From positions 1 through 64,000 of the forward strand of contig VCMS01000163.1 in NCBI GenBank assembly GCA_022539475.1: a stretch of 64,000 nt of DNA, read 5' to 3'. A program made the position numbers and the translations under genes. Of the stretch, positions 28,690-39,561 are shown piece by piece; the stretch's first letter is position 1, and each line of letters begins with the position of its first letter. Below the pieces are notes generated by a model. It was not told the DNA's origin. It searched no databases and saw only the letters and a program-made list of their open reading frames with translations. Source of the DNA: Gracilaria domingensis (lineage: Eukaryota > Rhodophyta > Florideophyceae > Gracilariales > Gracilariaceae).

Positions 28690-30369
28690 TCAATCCGAGT
28701 TCACGAAGAATAATCTTCGAGGCAACTCAGTGCCTACAATTCCAGAGTTTCTCAGTAAAATGGCTCGAAATACATCGTCCCCGCGCATTAAAGCCGTAAC
28801 TCGTTCAAGTTGCGCTAACGAGGGAGCAAATACACCCTTGTTTCTGAAGAATAGCCGATCGCCATCTCGAAGTCTGGTGAATTCTTGCTCCCAGATAGCC
28901 AGTAAAGTCTGCCCAAAAGAAGAACCGAAGTAGTGATCCTCAGCAAGAAGCCCAGGCCATGCTTCAATTCGATCAGGAGTAGAGTAAGCTCTTCGCAACC
29001 TTTCCTGGACAGGTTGGATTTTCGAAATATCTTCGAATGAAAGCGCCGGACTACGACCAAATGCGACTCGAATTGCATTGTAAGAAGGCAGGGCGTGATC
29101 GCGGCCTCTCTGTAGATTTAGAGCAACAAGGTCGAAGTTGTCAGACTCTCCTTCGATGCCGCTGAATAGAAAGTTTCGCAACGCGTCCACCACGAAAAGA
29201 TCGACTTTCTGAGCGCGATTTAGAATCGCACCACGAAGGAATTGTTCAACACCGAATCGCGTGAAGAAACTTCTCTCACGGAAGAAAGCGGATTGTAACG
29301 CGACAGGTTCAAGGAATTGATTGCCTGAACCTCCGCGATTGAGTTTGTTCCCTACCATGGTGTGACCTACTCGAAAGGCAGCGGTACTAAAAGTGAGGCT
29401 GACTGTTGGATTCACGGCTTCTCTAAAACCCCGATACGTTGGCATATCTCTTCCGGTAATCGATGGATACCATTCCTCAAACACGACCTTTTGCCACTGC
29501 GCTTCGTTAATCTTTTTCGCATTCTGAAACAATAACTCATCATTCATGCTGGGAAACTCTTGTTTTAACTCTCTAGCGATAGAGTTGTGTTCTCTCATGA
29601 AGATTGTGTGAATTGCGGTCAACACAGGGTGTTCATTTGCACGATGATCACCCGCAAGAAAATATTTCTCCCCAGAGTTGGATGGGGCGTTGACAAAGTC
29701 TGTATTCGGAGGCAAAAAGTCGTCCGGGCTTGTTTTCATTAAACCATTGCGCATTGTGCGAAGGAAGTTGCTTCTCATTCGGTTCGGGCCATAAACGGTG
29801 GTAAGATCGACCGCTGAGCTGAGCGCGTTCTCTGGGCGTACGATTCTACCTTCTTTATCATCCTTTACACGCACAGATCGCTTGAAGGGCAGAAACCCGC
29901 CATGCCCCCTTGCAGAATCTCCTTTCGGTACAGGAATTGGCAAAACCTCTTCATCATTTGTAGGCGTAGAAACAAGTGTGTGGTCCAAGAACTGTCCGAT
30001 AAACGTTGTTAGTTCGTTTAAACCTCTCTCATCAAAAGTTTCATTCGTTTGAGAACTTAAGATATTTGAAATAGCTCGAGGAGATCTGAGCTGTGAACCA
30101 GTGGGCATCAGAGAACTAAGCGAATTGAAGTAAGAAAACTGTGGGCGATTGGTGGATCCCCACAGCTTTCTTTCCTCCGAGTGGTTGTTTGTACAAGTCC
30201 CGTCAAGCTCTCGAAAATACATGTTGCATACCTTACGTCGTCTGGCGTTGAAAGCAATGCTATTTGGTTCAACTGGAGTCATTGTCAACATGTCAGCACC
30301 ATTTCCAGAGGGCGGTTGAGCGTCGGAATATGTCGTGATGAGTGCCAAGAGGATAAGAACGACTTTCAT
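28690..30369 (-). CDS. Animal-type haem peroxidase, secreted
   Basis: The protein has 559 residues starting MKVVLILLALITTYSDAQ, a good signal peptide; an earlier in-frame start would bury it. Family An_peroxidase uses hydrogen peroxide to oxidise halides or organic substrates. Landmarks: distal His in FIGQFLDHTLVS, the catalytic Arg region around FREAVNPTVS, proximal His in FRVGHTMVGNKL, and the signature LNLQRGRDHALPSYN. The C-terminal segment RDGDRLFFRNKGVF also fits the family. It has no NADPH oxidase or EF-hand domain, so it is a stand-alone peroxidase rather than a dual oxidase. Extracellular or vacuolar halide oxidation and oxidative defence are plausible roles in an alga (inference). 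The frame is intact and intronless. Confidence 0.92.
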   Translation of the reverse strand: MKVVLILLALITTYSDAQPPSGNGADMLTMTPVEPNSIAFNARRRKVCNMYFRELDGTCTNNHSEERKLWGSTNRPQFSYFNSLSSLMPTGSQLRSPRAISNILSSQTNETFDERGLNELTTFIGQFLDHTLVSTPTNDEEVLPIPVPKGDSARGHGGFLPFKRSVRVKDDKEGRIVRPENALSSAVDLTTVYGPNRMRSNFLRTMRNGLMKTSPDDFLPPNTDFVNAPSNSGEKYFLAGDHRANEHPVLTAIHTIFMREHNSIARELKQEFPSMNDELLFQNAKKINEAQWQKVVFEEWYPSITGRDMPTYRGFREAVNPTVSLTFSTAAFRVGHTMVGNKLNRGGSGNQFLEPVALQSAFFRERSFFTRFGVEQFLRGAILNRAQKVDLFVVDALRNFLFSGIEGESDNFDLVALNLQRGRDHALPSYNAIRVAFGRSPALSFEDISKIQPVQERLRRAYSTPDRIEAWPGLLAEDHYFGSSFGQTLLAIWEQEFTRLRDGDRLFFRNKGVFAPSLAQLERVTALMRGDDVFRAILLRNSGIVGTELPRRLFFVNSD

Positions 30370-32080
30370 TTTCGAGGGAAGAAACTTCTGGGCCACTACT
30401 GCTAAGAAGGGAGCCATTCACTCGCGTAAACTTTCTGAGAGGCAAGCCCCGAAAGCTTCTACAGGGATGATAAACTTTTATAGCAGTATCGACAGGTCGG
30501 GAACGGGCAAGTTGGAACTAGGTATGATAGATTGTGCGTGTGATTTACCACGTGGTTCAAAAACTGAAGCGGTTCAAGTAGATGAGCAACGACAATGTGC
30601 TCCCACAAATGAGGAAGAACGGCTTGTGTGGACGCCAAGTTTTTGCTTGTCGCGGGGAATGTAAACGCAATCAGAGATAACTCATTCAAACCTACAAGGC
30701 AGAAGTAAGCCAATTCACTCTTTTCAAGAGCAATGGAAAAACGAAGCTTGATAGTTCAAGAGACGAAACATGCGGCTGCGAGGTGAAGAATGTGGGAGTG
30801 AAGACAAAACCGCCCAAGAAGCACAAGACTGACTGCGTACAAAGCAAGTCAACGCGGCCATAGATGCTGGATTAAGCACGTTCAGTGTCTCTGCATGGTT
30901 TGCAACTAAGGAAATGGTATTCGTGTATTCACCAGCCAAACGACTTGAAGTTGCTTCGGAAGGAAGTCGCTGAGAGTAGTTCCAATTGGTGAGCAAAACG
31001 TCTCTTTGACCAGCTGAATAAGAATAGCCATAGATGCCCAATAGAATCACAACAATATGCTCTGAGAAGGTCTCGAGAGCGGACGAGTCTCCTGGAACCG
31101 ACGTACTGAAAGGGCTCGTGGTTGTCACGAAGGTAGCTATCGCGGCAAATGCCTGACATGCAAATGTTCCACCGCTGCATTGCAGAGGAAGAGATCAATT
31201 GCTTCAACATATCAAGGTAGGGTAAAAGGGATAACCTTCTCTCACGACAATAACAGCGGCTCAGAAAAGATAGCAGCGATACCTCGCATCATCATTTAAG
31301 CGTTTAACGGTGTTCACTCATATCATCTGGTGGCCTCCCGCGCTCCCTCCGTATTATTCCAATTTTGACGAGAGTTGCTCTCGCTGCGGGACTCGGATGT
31401 CAATCAGTTTTTACAGAGCAATCCCAGATGCGTTCCAGAGATCCAAGTAGAGTTCCTGAATCTCGCCCGCTTCTGGATGAAGCTCCTCAAGAATTTGTGG
31501 GTATCAGGCCATTACATGTCTTCTTTCCACTAACAATGTCATCTGGTTGCGATAAATAGTTGTCAACTACAAAGAGAAGGGTGCAATGGAGGGTTACGAT
31601 TAGTTTAAGGACCTTACTTCTGCTTCAGAATTGGGGGCAAAGGACAAAAACTTTGACGGCTGCTGCCTAATCAAGTCTATCATTGCAGATGACCGTAACT
31701 ATGAAGGAGAGAGAGAGCATGAAGTAGAGGAAACGTCTTCCCACTAACTAATCCACAGTGATAAAAAGAAAGAGCCTCTATGACCTCAAAGCTTTACCTC
31801 GCAAGAAATATTGACTTAGTGAGCGAAAACTCAATGGAGGTGGACAGCATGGATAGCGGTCACCTTCCTCTCCAACATTACCTCCATAAAAGGGAGTCGA
31901 CACGCAAACATACCTAAATTTCACCTGGTGTCAGAAAGAAATGTATCATGATACTTCCTGAGCTGAGGGCGAGTATGTGCAGTCTTTCCTCCAAACCATT
32001 TGCTACATCGATAGGTTCTTTCTTCTTTCTTTCCAAACCCGGAAACTCGAACATGATGCTCGCGGGTTTAAAATACTTCA
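30370..32080. other. Gene-poor region upstream of peroxidase
   Basis: There is no supported gene here. Minus-strand frames at 30459-30713 and 30724-31210 are short and match nothing I recognise. Base composition turns AT-richer from about 31.3 kb. Short GA runs occur near 31700. Confidence 0.4.
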
Positions 32081-32082
32081 TG

Positions 32083-32114
32083 TTACACCCATAAACAGAG
32101 AGAGAGAGAGAAAA
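32083..32114 (+). repeat. CCATAAA-(GA)n end, copy A
   Basis: The sequence ACACCCATAAACAGAGAGAG is identical to the end of copy C at 39675-39706. To its left is a hairpin-like AAACCCG...CGGGTTT pair at about 32037-32070. This looks like the tail of a short retroposed element. Confidence 0.55.
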
Positions 32115-32229
32115 TACACCAAACAATCCGCTGCAAACACGTTGTGAGCCTTTCTCTTTCGCCCTACTCTGTACAGAAAACAGATATGTTAACCCATTCT
32201 AGTACCATTCAAAGCTCCGTCCTCCGACG

Positions 32230-32520
32230 CTTTAGTTATTCAGCTCATATTCTACTTGACCTGTTGCTTTCTATATGCAGGAAAAAACGTTCAGATGCGA
32301 ATGCGATTTGAATGTTTAGAAGAGCCCAGAATATTTCGTTCTTCGGTGCTCTTTGACGAACGCTTCAAGGAGACACACAATCCCTGCTTTGGCCAAACAC
32401 AGCGAATTGGTCTTGCAAACGTTGATCAGAGAACATCCTCATCAGTTCTTAGCTTTCTTGGGAGAGAAAACCATCTGTAGATACTATCTAGTTACGAGAA
32501 ATTATCTTTAGATAATTTTT
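32230..32520 (+). mobile_element. LINE fragment, C-terminal tail of reverse transcriptase ORF
   Basis: Nucleotide sequence aligns closely with the minus-strand LINE fragment at 39200-39480, for example the stretch around AATCCCTGCTTTGGCCAAAC and AGAACATCC. The coding content matches the cysteine-rich tail found after RNase H in many LINEs, though this copy is frameshifted. No RT core or endonuclease is attached. It ends in an AT-rich hairpin near 32490-32520. Confidence 0.65.
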
Positions 32521-33860
32521 CCTTAATCCTGTATTTGAGGGCGGTAAAGAAGATTGTTTTTGACAGTTCGCGAAGCGTAGGACAAACAACGCCGTCAGTA
32601 AAATATTTTTAGCTCTATCAAGAGCTGTAGCCTGTGGCTACGCACACGATGCAAGCTGTTCGTGGTGTGGATCCCGGCGTGTAGATATCGAAACTGTCTG
32701 CTGGAGGACAGGTAAAACTAGATGCCCTATTTCATCTCTCTGGACACAGATAATTCTCACGACACTGGTTTTAACTTATCGATTAAGAATGGGATGGAAC
32801 AAGATGCTGAATCGATAGTTTGCGCCCAGTGGCGAATACCAAACAAGGGCTTTCGAGAACTTTCTTCGAAGACTTGTCAAAGACCGATACGCAGTCGAGC
32901 GCAATCCAACGGATTGAATTACGCCTAACTGTGATAAACTAAAGACCCTAATTAATAATTGTAGCAGTTAATTATATACTAACAAAATACTAAATCCGGC
33001 ATAAGCAGCACTATCGTCAAGAAAAGCATAGAGATATTGTACTATGTTGTCCTTTACAAACGCGTCGCTGAGAGAAGAACTACCATGGAAGAAGAAACGA
33101 GAAGAGGAACCTTTGTCACAAATAATTCGAACTCTTGGGACTTGGAACTCTGGGCAGCTGCCATTTTTTGAAACACTAGAGATAATTTATCTCAGATAAA
33201 GAAGGAAAAGGCGATAGCGCTTTGAATGCGTCTTGGATATGAGAACAAGCGGGTCTTATTGAATATCTTTATCTTATGACTGCGGATAGAGTGTCAACCT
33301 TTTGCCTCGATGGAGATGGAGTAGGTAGCTTTGAGACAAGAGTGATCACTCTTATGAAAATAGTTCTGCTAATGAACATTTGGATCAGATGTTGTGAACA
33401 ACATGTTGTGAATATATTGGTTAAACAAGAAGTTATGAAGACCTTGTTTTGCATCCGAGAAGAACCATCACAATCAATTCTTCACCGTGAATTATGTAAA
33501 ATACTACTAAGAGTCGTCCTAAATCGGCTCTTCATAGTTTCGGCTATCATTGGCGTTGTCTGTAATGAAGATGTAGATGCAAGCAAGAAACGTTTATTGC
33601 GCATGGTAGCAGCTAACAGGTACTGACGGACCTGGCAGGGTCGTCAGTGTGGTAGAACAGCACCCACGTAGAGGGATGGTCTGTTAGAACGGTCCGCTGG
33701 CGCCGATCGGCATTACGGGTAGCGTTCACTGCAGCTTGAGAGCACGAGGGTAATCGACGACCTTCTGAAACTCTGACCGTCAACAGCCGCGACTCAATCC
33801 GTCGCACGAAAAATTCCACTGCCAAAGAGACTACACAGAATCCCCTAAAAATCTCCTGCC
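32521..33860. other. AT-rich stretch, probable transposon debris
   Basis: No supported gene. A plus-strand frame at 33276-33626 starts with ATG and would encode 116 residues (MNIWIRCCEQHVVNILVKQ inside), but it resembles nothing known and sits in AT-rich debris. Confidence 0.35.
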
Positions 33861-34170
33861 ATATTTCCCATAGTCCTAGATGGCTCATCGCTCACAGATG
33901 CTTCTCCAGTGCGGCTATGCACTGGAGCGGGACGGAAGACATTAATTCGCCTTTGTATAATAGCTTCTTTTTGGGCACATGTGATCCGCCTTCTCGTGGT
34001 GTGCCTGACTTTCCTCCGGGAAAGCGAAACGGATCGCGTTCGGGTCTCCAAAGGAGGCCGACACTTTTCAAAAGTGTTGGCCTTTTTAGTGAGAGAGTGG
34101 TTCTTTCAGAAACGCTCCGCAGCTAGTTCTAGTTAAGCTAGGGCGCCCATAAATGAGAGAGAGAGAGAGA
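33860..34170 (+). repeat. Dispersed repeat with CCATAAA-(GA)n end, copy B
   Basis: The stretch from GATCCGCC (about 33984) to the GA run (to about 34170) aligns with copy C at 39520-39706. It includes a near-perfect hairpin (GGCCGACACTTTT / AAAAGTGTTGGCC, about 34053-34081). On the minus strand the left part reads as a broken LINE tail segment. Confidence 0.7.
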
Positions 34171-35193
34171 GCTTTTTTTCTTTAGTATGGTCTGCAACTC
34201 CTCATTGCGACGAAGCAGAAAAACTACGCTAAGTATCTAAACGTAATTTTCTGGAGTCAAGAAGGGTATAATGGCTATTCGTCTAGTCCTACAGCAACTC
34301 CACAGTATGCGCTATGATATTCCCTCGCCATTATACGCAGCAGAAGCTTGGGAGACAGAAAATATCTGCATGTCCCGACGGTAAGCTACCGACGGTGGAC
34401 TACATGCAACAATGAGCAGCAAATATATGATGTAAATGATTCTCCTAATAAAGGTGAAATTCATATCTCTCGGTCGAACAGACAGAGACGAAGAGTGCCG
34501 CAAGTGTATACTTGAAACGGCTGTATCTTCTGCAGAGTATGCCAACTGCAACCTTCTACTTGGGAATCCCAACTTGGGATATGGCAGTCAGGGCAATCAA
34601 ATGCATATGATGATTCGCGAGACGAGGGCGAAATCTTTTCAGGCCGTGAAGCACTGTGGTATCTTACTCTTAACCCTGAGAAAAAAGTGTAGAAATTAAC
34701 GAGCTCACTTAGTGACACTGGAACGTACCCTTGGTACCGACGGTACAATTAAAAGTTTTAAGAGGAACGTCGACAGAGAACGTGGATCAGGAAGGCGCCG
34801 ACCATCATCTTTATTTTGAATTGAGAAATGAAGGCGCGCACGCGTGCGCGACACGTCGCTGCTTACCGCGTTCGCATGAGCACGGCCTGGGTTTTAAACA
34901 CACCTTACGTTACGTACAGCCATCTGGGGTCCAACCAAGCGAAGGCGTTTAACAGTTCAAGCAGTCGATATAAGAATAGCGCCACGCCGCCTTGCTAGCG
35001 GCAATGGTTGCACGTATGGGCCTCAAGTAGCTCAAGCCCCCGACGCGTCGCTGACGACGCCCATCTATTCTGCTGACCTGTTCATGGTGCCCTGAACATA
35101 CCAGCTCCCTCGTCATTTCCGTCGCAAACGCTCATCCACTCCACCTTCCTTGCTCTTCCCTGGTCAAAGTCAACCCGCCGCATCCTCCCGGCT
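34171..35193. other. Intergenic, upstream of sulfotransferase 1
   Basis: No gene is supported. The palindrome TACCGACGGTA lies at 34735-34745 and a near copy (TACCGACGGTG) near 34388. The sulfotransferase promoter should lie in the last few hundred bases. Confidence 0.45.
34735..34745. repeat. 11-bp palindrome TACCGNCGGTA, copy 2
   Basis: The sequence reads TACCGACGGTA. It lies about 450 bp upstream of the sulfotransferase start at 35194. Confidence 0.6.
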
Positions 35194-36102
35194 ATGAAGT
35201 CTCCCAACGTTTCCATTCTGTCCGTGTCGCTTGTGTTTGCCTTGATACTCTTTTTGGGCGTGTCAGGGCGGTACGAGAAGGTCATATCACAACTAGTTAC
35301 TTCTACTGATGAACAGTCACGTTCTCTTTCTCTCGAGGACGAAACCGGTCAGCCAGCGGCGCTCAACGCATCGTCGCTGTATCCCTCTATCGAGCGCAAG
35401 ACTTGCGTAGTGTACGACCGGCCGCCTCGAACTGGTTCGACGACAATCGGAAAAGCATTCGAGGCGTGCTTGTATAATCTGGGATACCGGCAGCCGCAAT
35501 GGAGGGGAGACGACGCCAGACCAGACGTTATCCCAGACATGCTGGAGGGGCCCTACGAGCGAGTGATGGCGGTGTCGCGCCACTTTTACATGAATACCAG
35601 CACGATGCAATTACTACAAAGCCGCTGTGACCCGTTGTTCTACTTTACGTCGACGGCGCCGATAAAACAACGGCTATGGTCTTTTGTCAAGTATTACCAG
35701 TTCAACGGACATGGAACGGTGTCGTTGGGCGAGGAAGAGTTGAACGCGGCTATGGAAATGCTGAAGACAGACGAGGTGCATATCTCGGCGCAAATCAGGA
35801 TACTCAATGCGTATCCGTATTTGCACGACCGCGAGCACAACGTTGATATGGAGGGCGTTGACCGCATAGAGCCGGATTATGTAATTCGAAAGTCGAACCT
35901 TGTGGAAGATGTCTCAGCTCTGCTGCGCGCATTTGGATGCTCGACGGATGTGGTAAGTCGTAATGTGCATGAATCGGAGTTCGAGAAGCAGCTGGATAGC
36001 GTAGAAATTGACGACGACGACTCATTACACGATCGACTTACGCGCTACGCCGAGGAGCGAAATGAGGAGGGAGTGAAGAAGGCCTTTGCCTTTGGACGTT
36101 GA
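35194..36102 (+). CDS. Type II membrane sulfotransferase-like protein
   Basis: The protein has 302 residues. A short cytoplasmic N-terminus precedes one membrane span (SILSVSLVFALILFLGVSG, about 7-25), the layout of Golgi enzymes. The PAPS-binding 5'-phosphosulfate loop is clear: VVYDRPPRTGSTTIGKAFEA (about 72-91). A later segment, FYFTSTAPIKQRLWSFVKYY, sits where the 3'-phosphate loop is expected, but the usual Arg-x-Pro is not kept. Such enzymes transfer sulfate from PAPS to sugars of wall galactans or glycoproteins; the substrate here is unknown. The protein is shorter than most carbohydrate sulfotransferases, and the C-terminus is acidic then basic. It is intronless. Confidence 0.78.
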   Translation: MKSPNVSILSVSLVFALILFLGVSGRYEKVISQLVTSTDEQSRSLSLEDETGQPAALNASSLYPSIERKTCVVYDRPPRTGSTTIGKAFEACLYNLGYRQPQWRGDDARPDVIPDMLEGPYERVMAVSRHFYMNTSTMQLLQSRCDPLFYFTSTAPIKQRLWSFVKYYQFNGHGTVSLGEEELNAAMEMLKTDEVHISAQIRILNAYPYLHDREHNVDMEGVDRIEPDYVIRKSNLVEDVSALLRAFGCSTDVVSRNVHESEFEKQLDSVEIDDDDSLHDRLTRYAEERNEEGVKKAFAFGR

Positions 36103-36700
36103 CGAACAAGTGTAGTTTGAATTAGCGTAATTGTGCATTCAACCCTCAGCAACGCTTAGGCAGCGCGACATTTGACGCTGAAGATGATGGGTATACATGT
36201 AGAGTTACTGTAGATGGGCAGATAGGTTTGGAAGTAAGATGCGCACTTATCGTCGCTGACGACATGTCTTTTGTGGAAGAACGCCTGTCACGGGTGAGAA
36301 GTGGGGACGAGAATCGTGGCGGGGTGCGCGCAACATTATGTGAGGGAATTCGTGGACGGTAAGCCACGCCGCAGACAGCAAATTCGGTAGGCACAATAAT
36401 ATAGAGAATACTAATATTATAGTTGGGGCCAGCGTGGCTGCACGAAGCACAAGCGCGCATTGATAAGGGGCCGCAATAATTTTTGCAGGACTTCAGTGTA
36501 AAGACCTTTTCGAAGAGCCTTCCCGAGTCGGTAGTTCCTACCTGACGCGGTTGGCGCCGCCGACAGCGGCATGTTGCGCTGCTTCGGCTGCACATCGCGC
36601 GCTGAGCCACAGGCCGCGCGGTACAATCGCACGATCTCGACAAATGTCGAAGGTGGAAGGATAGCCTTCCCTTCGGTACCGTTGGTAGAGTCTGCAGACG

Positions 36701-36711
36701 TACCGTCGGTA
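36701..36711. repeat. 11-bp palindrome TACCGNCGGTA, copy 3
   Basis: The sequence reads TACCGTCGGTA. A related half site, CGGTACCG, lies about 27 bp to the left. Confidence 0.6.
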
Positions 36712-36845
36712 ACGGTAGCCTTCCTCTGAGGAAGTTCCTCAGCGTGTCATGCATTTGCATGCACGAACGCAAAAGATGCAGTGGCGTAGTCCTGGCAGCA
36801 CCCCCTGTAATACACGTACCTCAAAAGGTACATGTACACTGTACA

Positions 36846-36894
36846 GTGAACTCTCTGTACAGTGTACAGTGTACACTGTGTACAGAGAGTTCAC
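36846..36894. repeat. Inverted repeat with GTACAGTG core
   Basis: Outer arms GTGAACTCTCTGTAC and its complement pair perfectly over 15 bp. The inside is built of repeated GTACA/GTGTAC units that can also pair. Confidence 0.85.
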
Positions 36895-37835
36895 CAGGGT
36901 TGCTCATCAGGTCGGGCCTGTTCACAGCCACATGCCCAAAACCTCCTTAAAATTTGAGGCTCAAATGGCGGCGCGGCAACATCATCATGACTTGTCCAAG
37001 CACAATCCAACGTTCTGCCATTTTTAGTTTTTATACATGTACAAGGGTAGTCCATTTTTTCATTTCTCGCGAGTTCCGACGCGAGACATGTCTGATGTTG
37101 CAACCTTGTCTGTTGTCGACTCGAGCCCGAACTCACGAGCAATGAAAGTAATATTACCGACCCAAGCGAGAGGTGTGACAGTCGTGAACTCCAGCGGTCG
37201 CGTGGAGCAGTCCTCACAGCGCACCTCTCGTGTGACTGCACAACTATACCAGCTTTGGCTTGAATGTCAGCGTTCATCATCATGAGGAGAGATGCTCACG
37301 ATCAAGCTCTCACGTGTTTAGGAACAGAACCTACAGTATTGCAATGCAGCGCTGAATTTGCTCCGCGTCTGCTCAACCACATAGAAATCGCTTCTATGAC
37401 TTGAGAAGGCGGCCCTAATCGCCGATGGCGTGGATTGTGGATTAAAGGTGAAGTATTGTTCCACGTAGATCGCACAATCGCGCCCTCATCTATCGCCCAT
37501 CCCGAAACTAATTTGCACCAACTGTGAGGCCATTGGCAGGGCGCGCGCTGTGTACCGCCGCATCGCCGCACAGACTTGAACAACACATTCTAGCTTCACA
37601 ATCAATGCATTGTGAACGCATATTCCACCCTCATCGTGAAACGCAGCAGGAGGGTCTGAGGTCATCCACGATTTCAAGACGGGGAGTTCTCTTTACAACA
37701 GCCCGTATCAAACAACGCTAGAATAGCTCATGTTTATTCCAGTCAGTTGTAATCCGCCTGCTGATTGCAGCTCTTCTATTCTTGTGTGCTAAAGATTCAT
37801 CTTTCACAGTTGATCTTGGGTCGCTTGGCGTCATC

Positions 37836-37891
37836 AATGAACTTAATAATGTTGATGTCATTATGCTGACATCAACATAATCAAGTTCATT
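37836..37891. repeat. Inverted repeat, 25-bp arms
   Basis: The arms start AATGAACTT and end AAGTTCATT, with two mismatches and a 6-base loop (TTATGC). The inner ATGTTGATGTCA arm pairs perfectly. Confidence 0.85.
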
Positions 37892-38544
37892 CAATCAAAA
37901 AACATAGCCCGGTTCATTTTCTCTCCATATTCATGGCTGCGTCCGCTTGTGTACACGGGCGTCAGGTTGCTACGCATTGCCATCCTTGCCTCACGAATAC
38001 GCATGTCTCCACTTCCTTGATGGTCAAGTGCAACCTTCCAGTTGCTATCGAGAGAAAGGCTCATCAGGTCCTACAAATTGGCCTCACCCGAGGCTAATGC
38101 TATAAAGTTTCTCGTCGACAACCAACTACCCTCGTATATTCCTTCGCATACTTTTCTGAGTTACCGGAGATATTGTTCCTACACCTCCTCTTTTTCTCTC
38201 GCTTCAGCAACCACGTACTTCTTCGCCACCAAGGCCTCGAAGTGAACTACAAGTCCAAATTTGCAGAAAACACTGTAGACATCCATTTACACCTTTTATC
38301 TTTTATCATACCAGCCTGGTGCACTGAGTGGACATCATCGTTACTGGTATGATGTATATATCGAATCTGAGGAATACTTGTTTTGCAAAAGGTTTGTCCT
38401 GGTTCAGGAACTTGTCCATCTGATTCTAATAAACTGCTGGAGTTCTCAGACACGCTTGACATTGCTGCAAGCTTCTGTTCCTAACAGTGCAGAACATGTA
38501 CACGAGAAGACAGGGCGTTCGGTTTCACATCTAATGTAGTCCTC

Positions 38545-38720
38545 TCTTTCTCTCTCTCTCTCCTTTATGGAAACGGTGGAGCAAATTCCGCTCCTACGCG
38601 TGGGTTTGCTCATGACCCAACGTCTCTTTAATGCGGACTTTCTCTCTCTGTTTATGGAACTGTGGATCAAAACAGGACTTCACAGCGCGGGTTTGCTAAA
38701 GACTCAACGACCTATAATAC
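38545..38720 (-). repeat. Two tandem GA-tailed repeat units, copies D and F
   Basis: On the plus strand each unit begins with a CT run and TTTATGGAA, and later carries GGGTTTGCT followed by GACNCAACG. Unit starts are near 38545 and 38640. On the minus strand these are CCATAAA-(GA)n ends like the other copies, so two short elements lie head to tail. Confidence 0.6.
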
Positions 38721-38751
38721 CTCTACATCGTAACCACAAACTACTGCTGCA

Positions 38752-38780
38752 CAGTAGCTGTACTAGTAGTACAGCTACTG
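38752..38780. repeat. Perfect hairpin CAGTAGCTGTACT
   Basis: Perfect 13-bp arms flank the loop AGT. It follows the tandem GA-tailed units by about 35 bp. Confidence 0.8.
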
Positions 38781-39199
38781 CAGTACTACTACACTTACTG
38801 GGCGACGATACGAGTATTAGATATCTTAGGTGTTTCCGACCGCAAGGGCTTGTTGCTACCGACGCTTATCGCTTTCTTCCGCTCATCTCCTCATTCATCC
38901 CCTAGAGACCGTCGGCAGAGGGGCACACGGTGTGCCGCACACCACGACAAGGCGCTCCGCATGTACCACGTTTGCCACTCAAGACGCCATGAGCGACGTC
39001 CTTCCACCCAATCCTCATATCATCGGCGAAACCAGGTGCAAGAACCAGTTCGTAGCTTTTCACCGTCGTCCAACCGTAGTGTAGTCCCGTCCGAGAAAAC
39101 CCTGGAAAACCCCCCTTCCAGCGCCCCGTTGGAGCTCTTCCTTCAGAGGGAAAAATTCAGGGAAACGGGCGGTAGGATCGTACTCCGGACTTTAGTCCT

Positions 39200-39561
39200 C
39201 AATTAGAGGACTAGAGTAAAACTATCTACAAATAGTTTTCTCTCGCTAAGAAGGCTAAACACTGATGGGGATGTTCTCAAATCAACGTTTGCAAATCTAG
39301 ATCGCGTTGTTTGGCTAAAGCAGGGATCGTGTGTCTTCGAGAGGCGTCTTTCAAAGGACACCGAAGAACGATATGTTCTGCGCTTTCCTTAGCATTCAAA
39401 CCGCATTCGCATATCAACGTTTTCTTTTGCATATGAGAGGCAACAGGATGAAGAAAAGAAACGTGGCCGGTGTAGAACTGGGCCAGTAAGACTTCTGTCT
39501 TGCGAGCGGGCTCATGCGATCCGCCTTCACGTTGGTGAGCCTGTCTTCCTTCGGGAAGCAA
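39200..39561 (-). mobile_element. LINE fragment, RNase H tail region
   Basis: The minus-strand frame contains EVLLAQFYTGHVSFLHPVAS, then a zinc-binding tail ICECG, AEHIVLRCP (C-x-C-x8-H-x4-C), typical of the end of LINE polymerase ORFs. The last residues are LAKQRDLDLQTLI, stop at 39277. The 3' flank (39200-39270) aligns with the copy at 32440-32520. It is strongly 5' truncated: no RT core is present. Part of the dispersed GA-tailed repeat (copy C) overlaps its upstream end on the other strand. Confidence 0.75.

Larger units (their letters stand above)
36103..38560. other. Gene-poor region with hairpins
   Basis: No gene is supported. Minus-strand frames at 36146-36772 and 36891-37283 have a composition unlike protein and no family match. 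The region holds strong inverted repeats at 36846-36894 and 37836-37891 and a palindrome at 36701-36711. Confidence 0.45.

Noticed and set aside
33276-33626. 116-codon plus-strand frame with ATG
   Set aside because: AT-rich transposon debris surrounds it and nothing similar is known to me. It is mentioned only under the regional note.
36146-36772. 208-codon minus-strand frame
   Set aside because: It has no domain, odd Cys/Arg/Ser composition, and lies in a repeat-rich gap.
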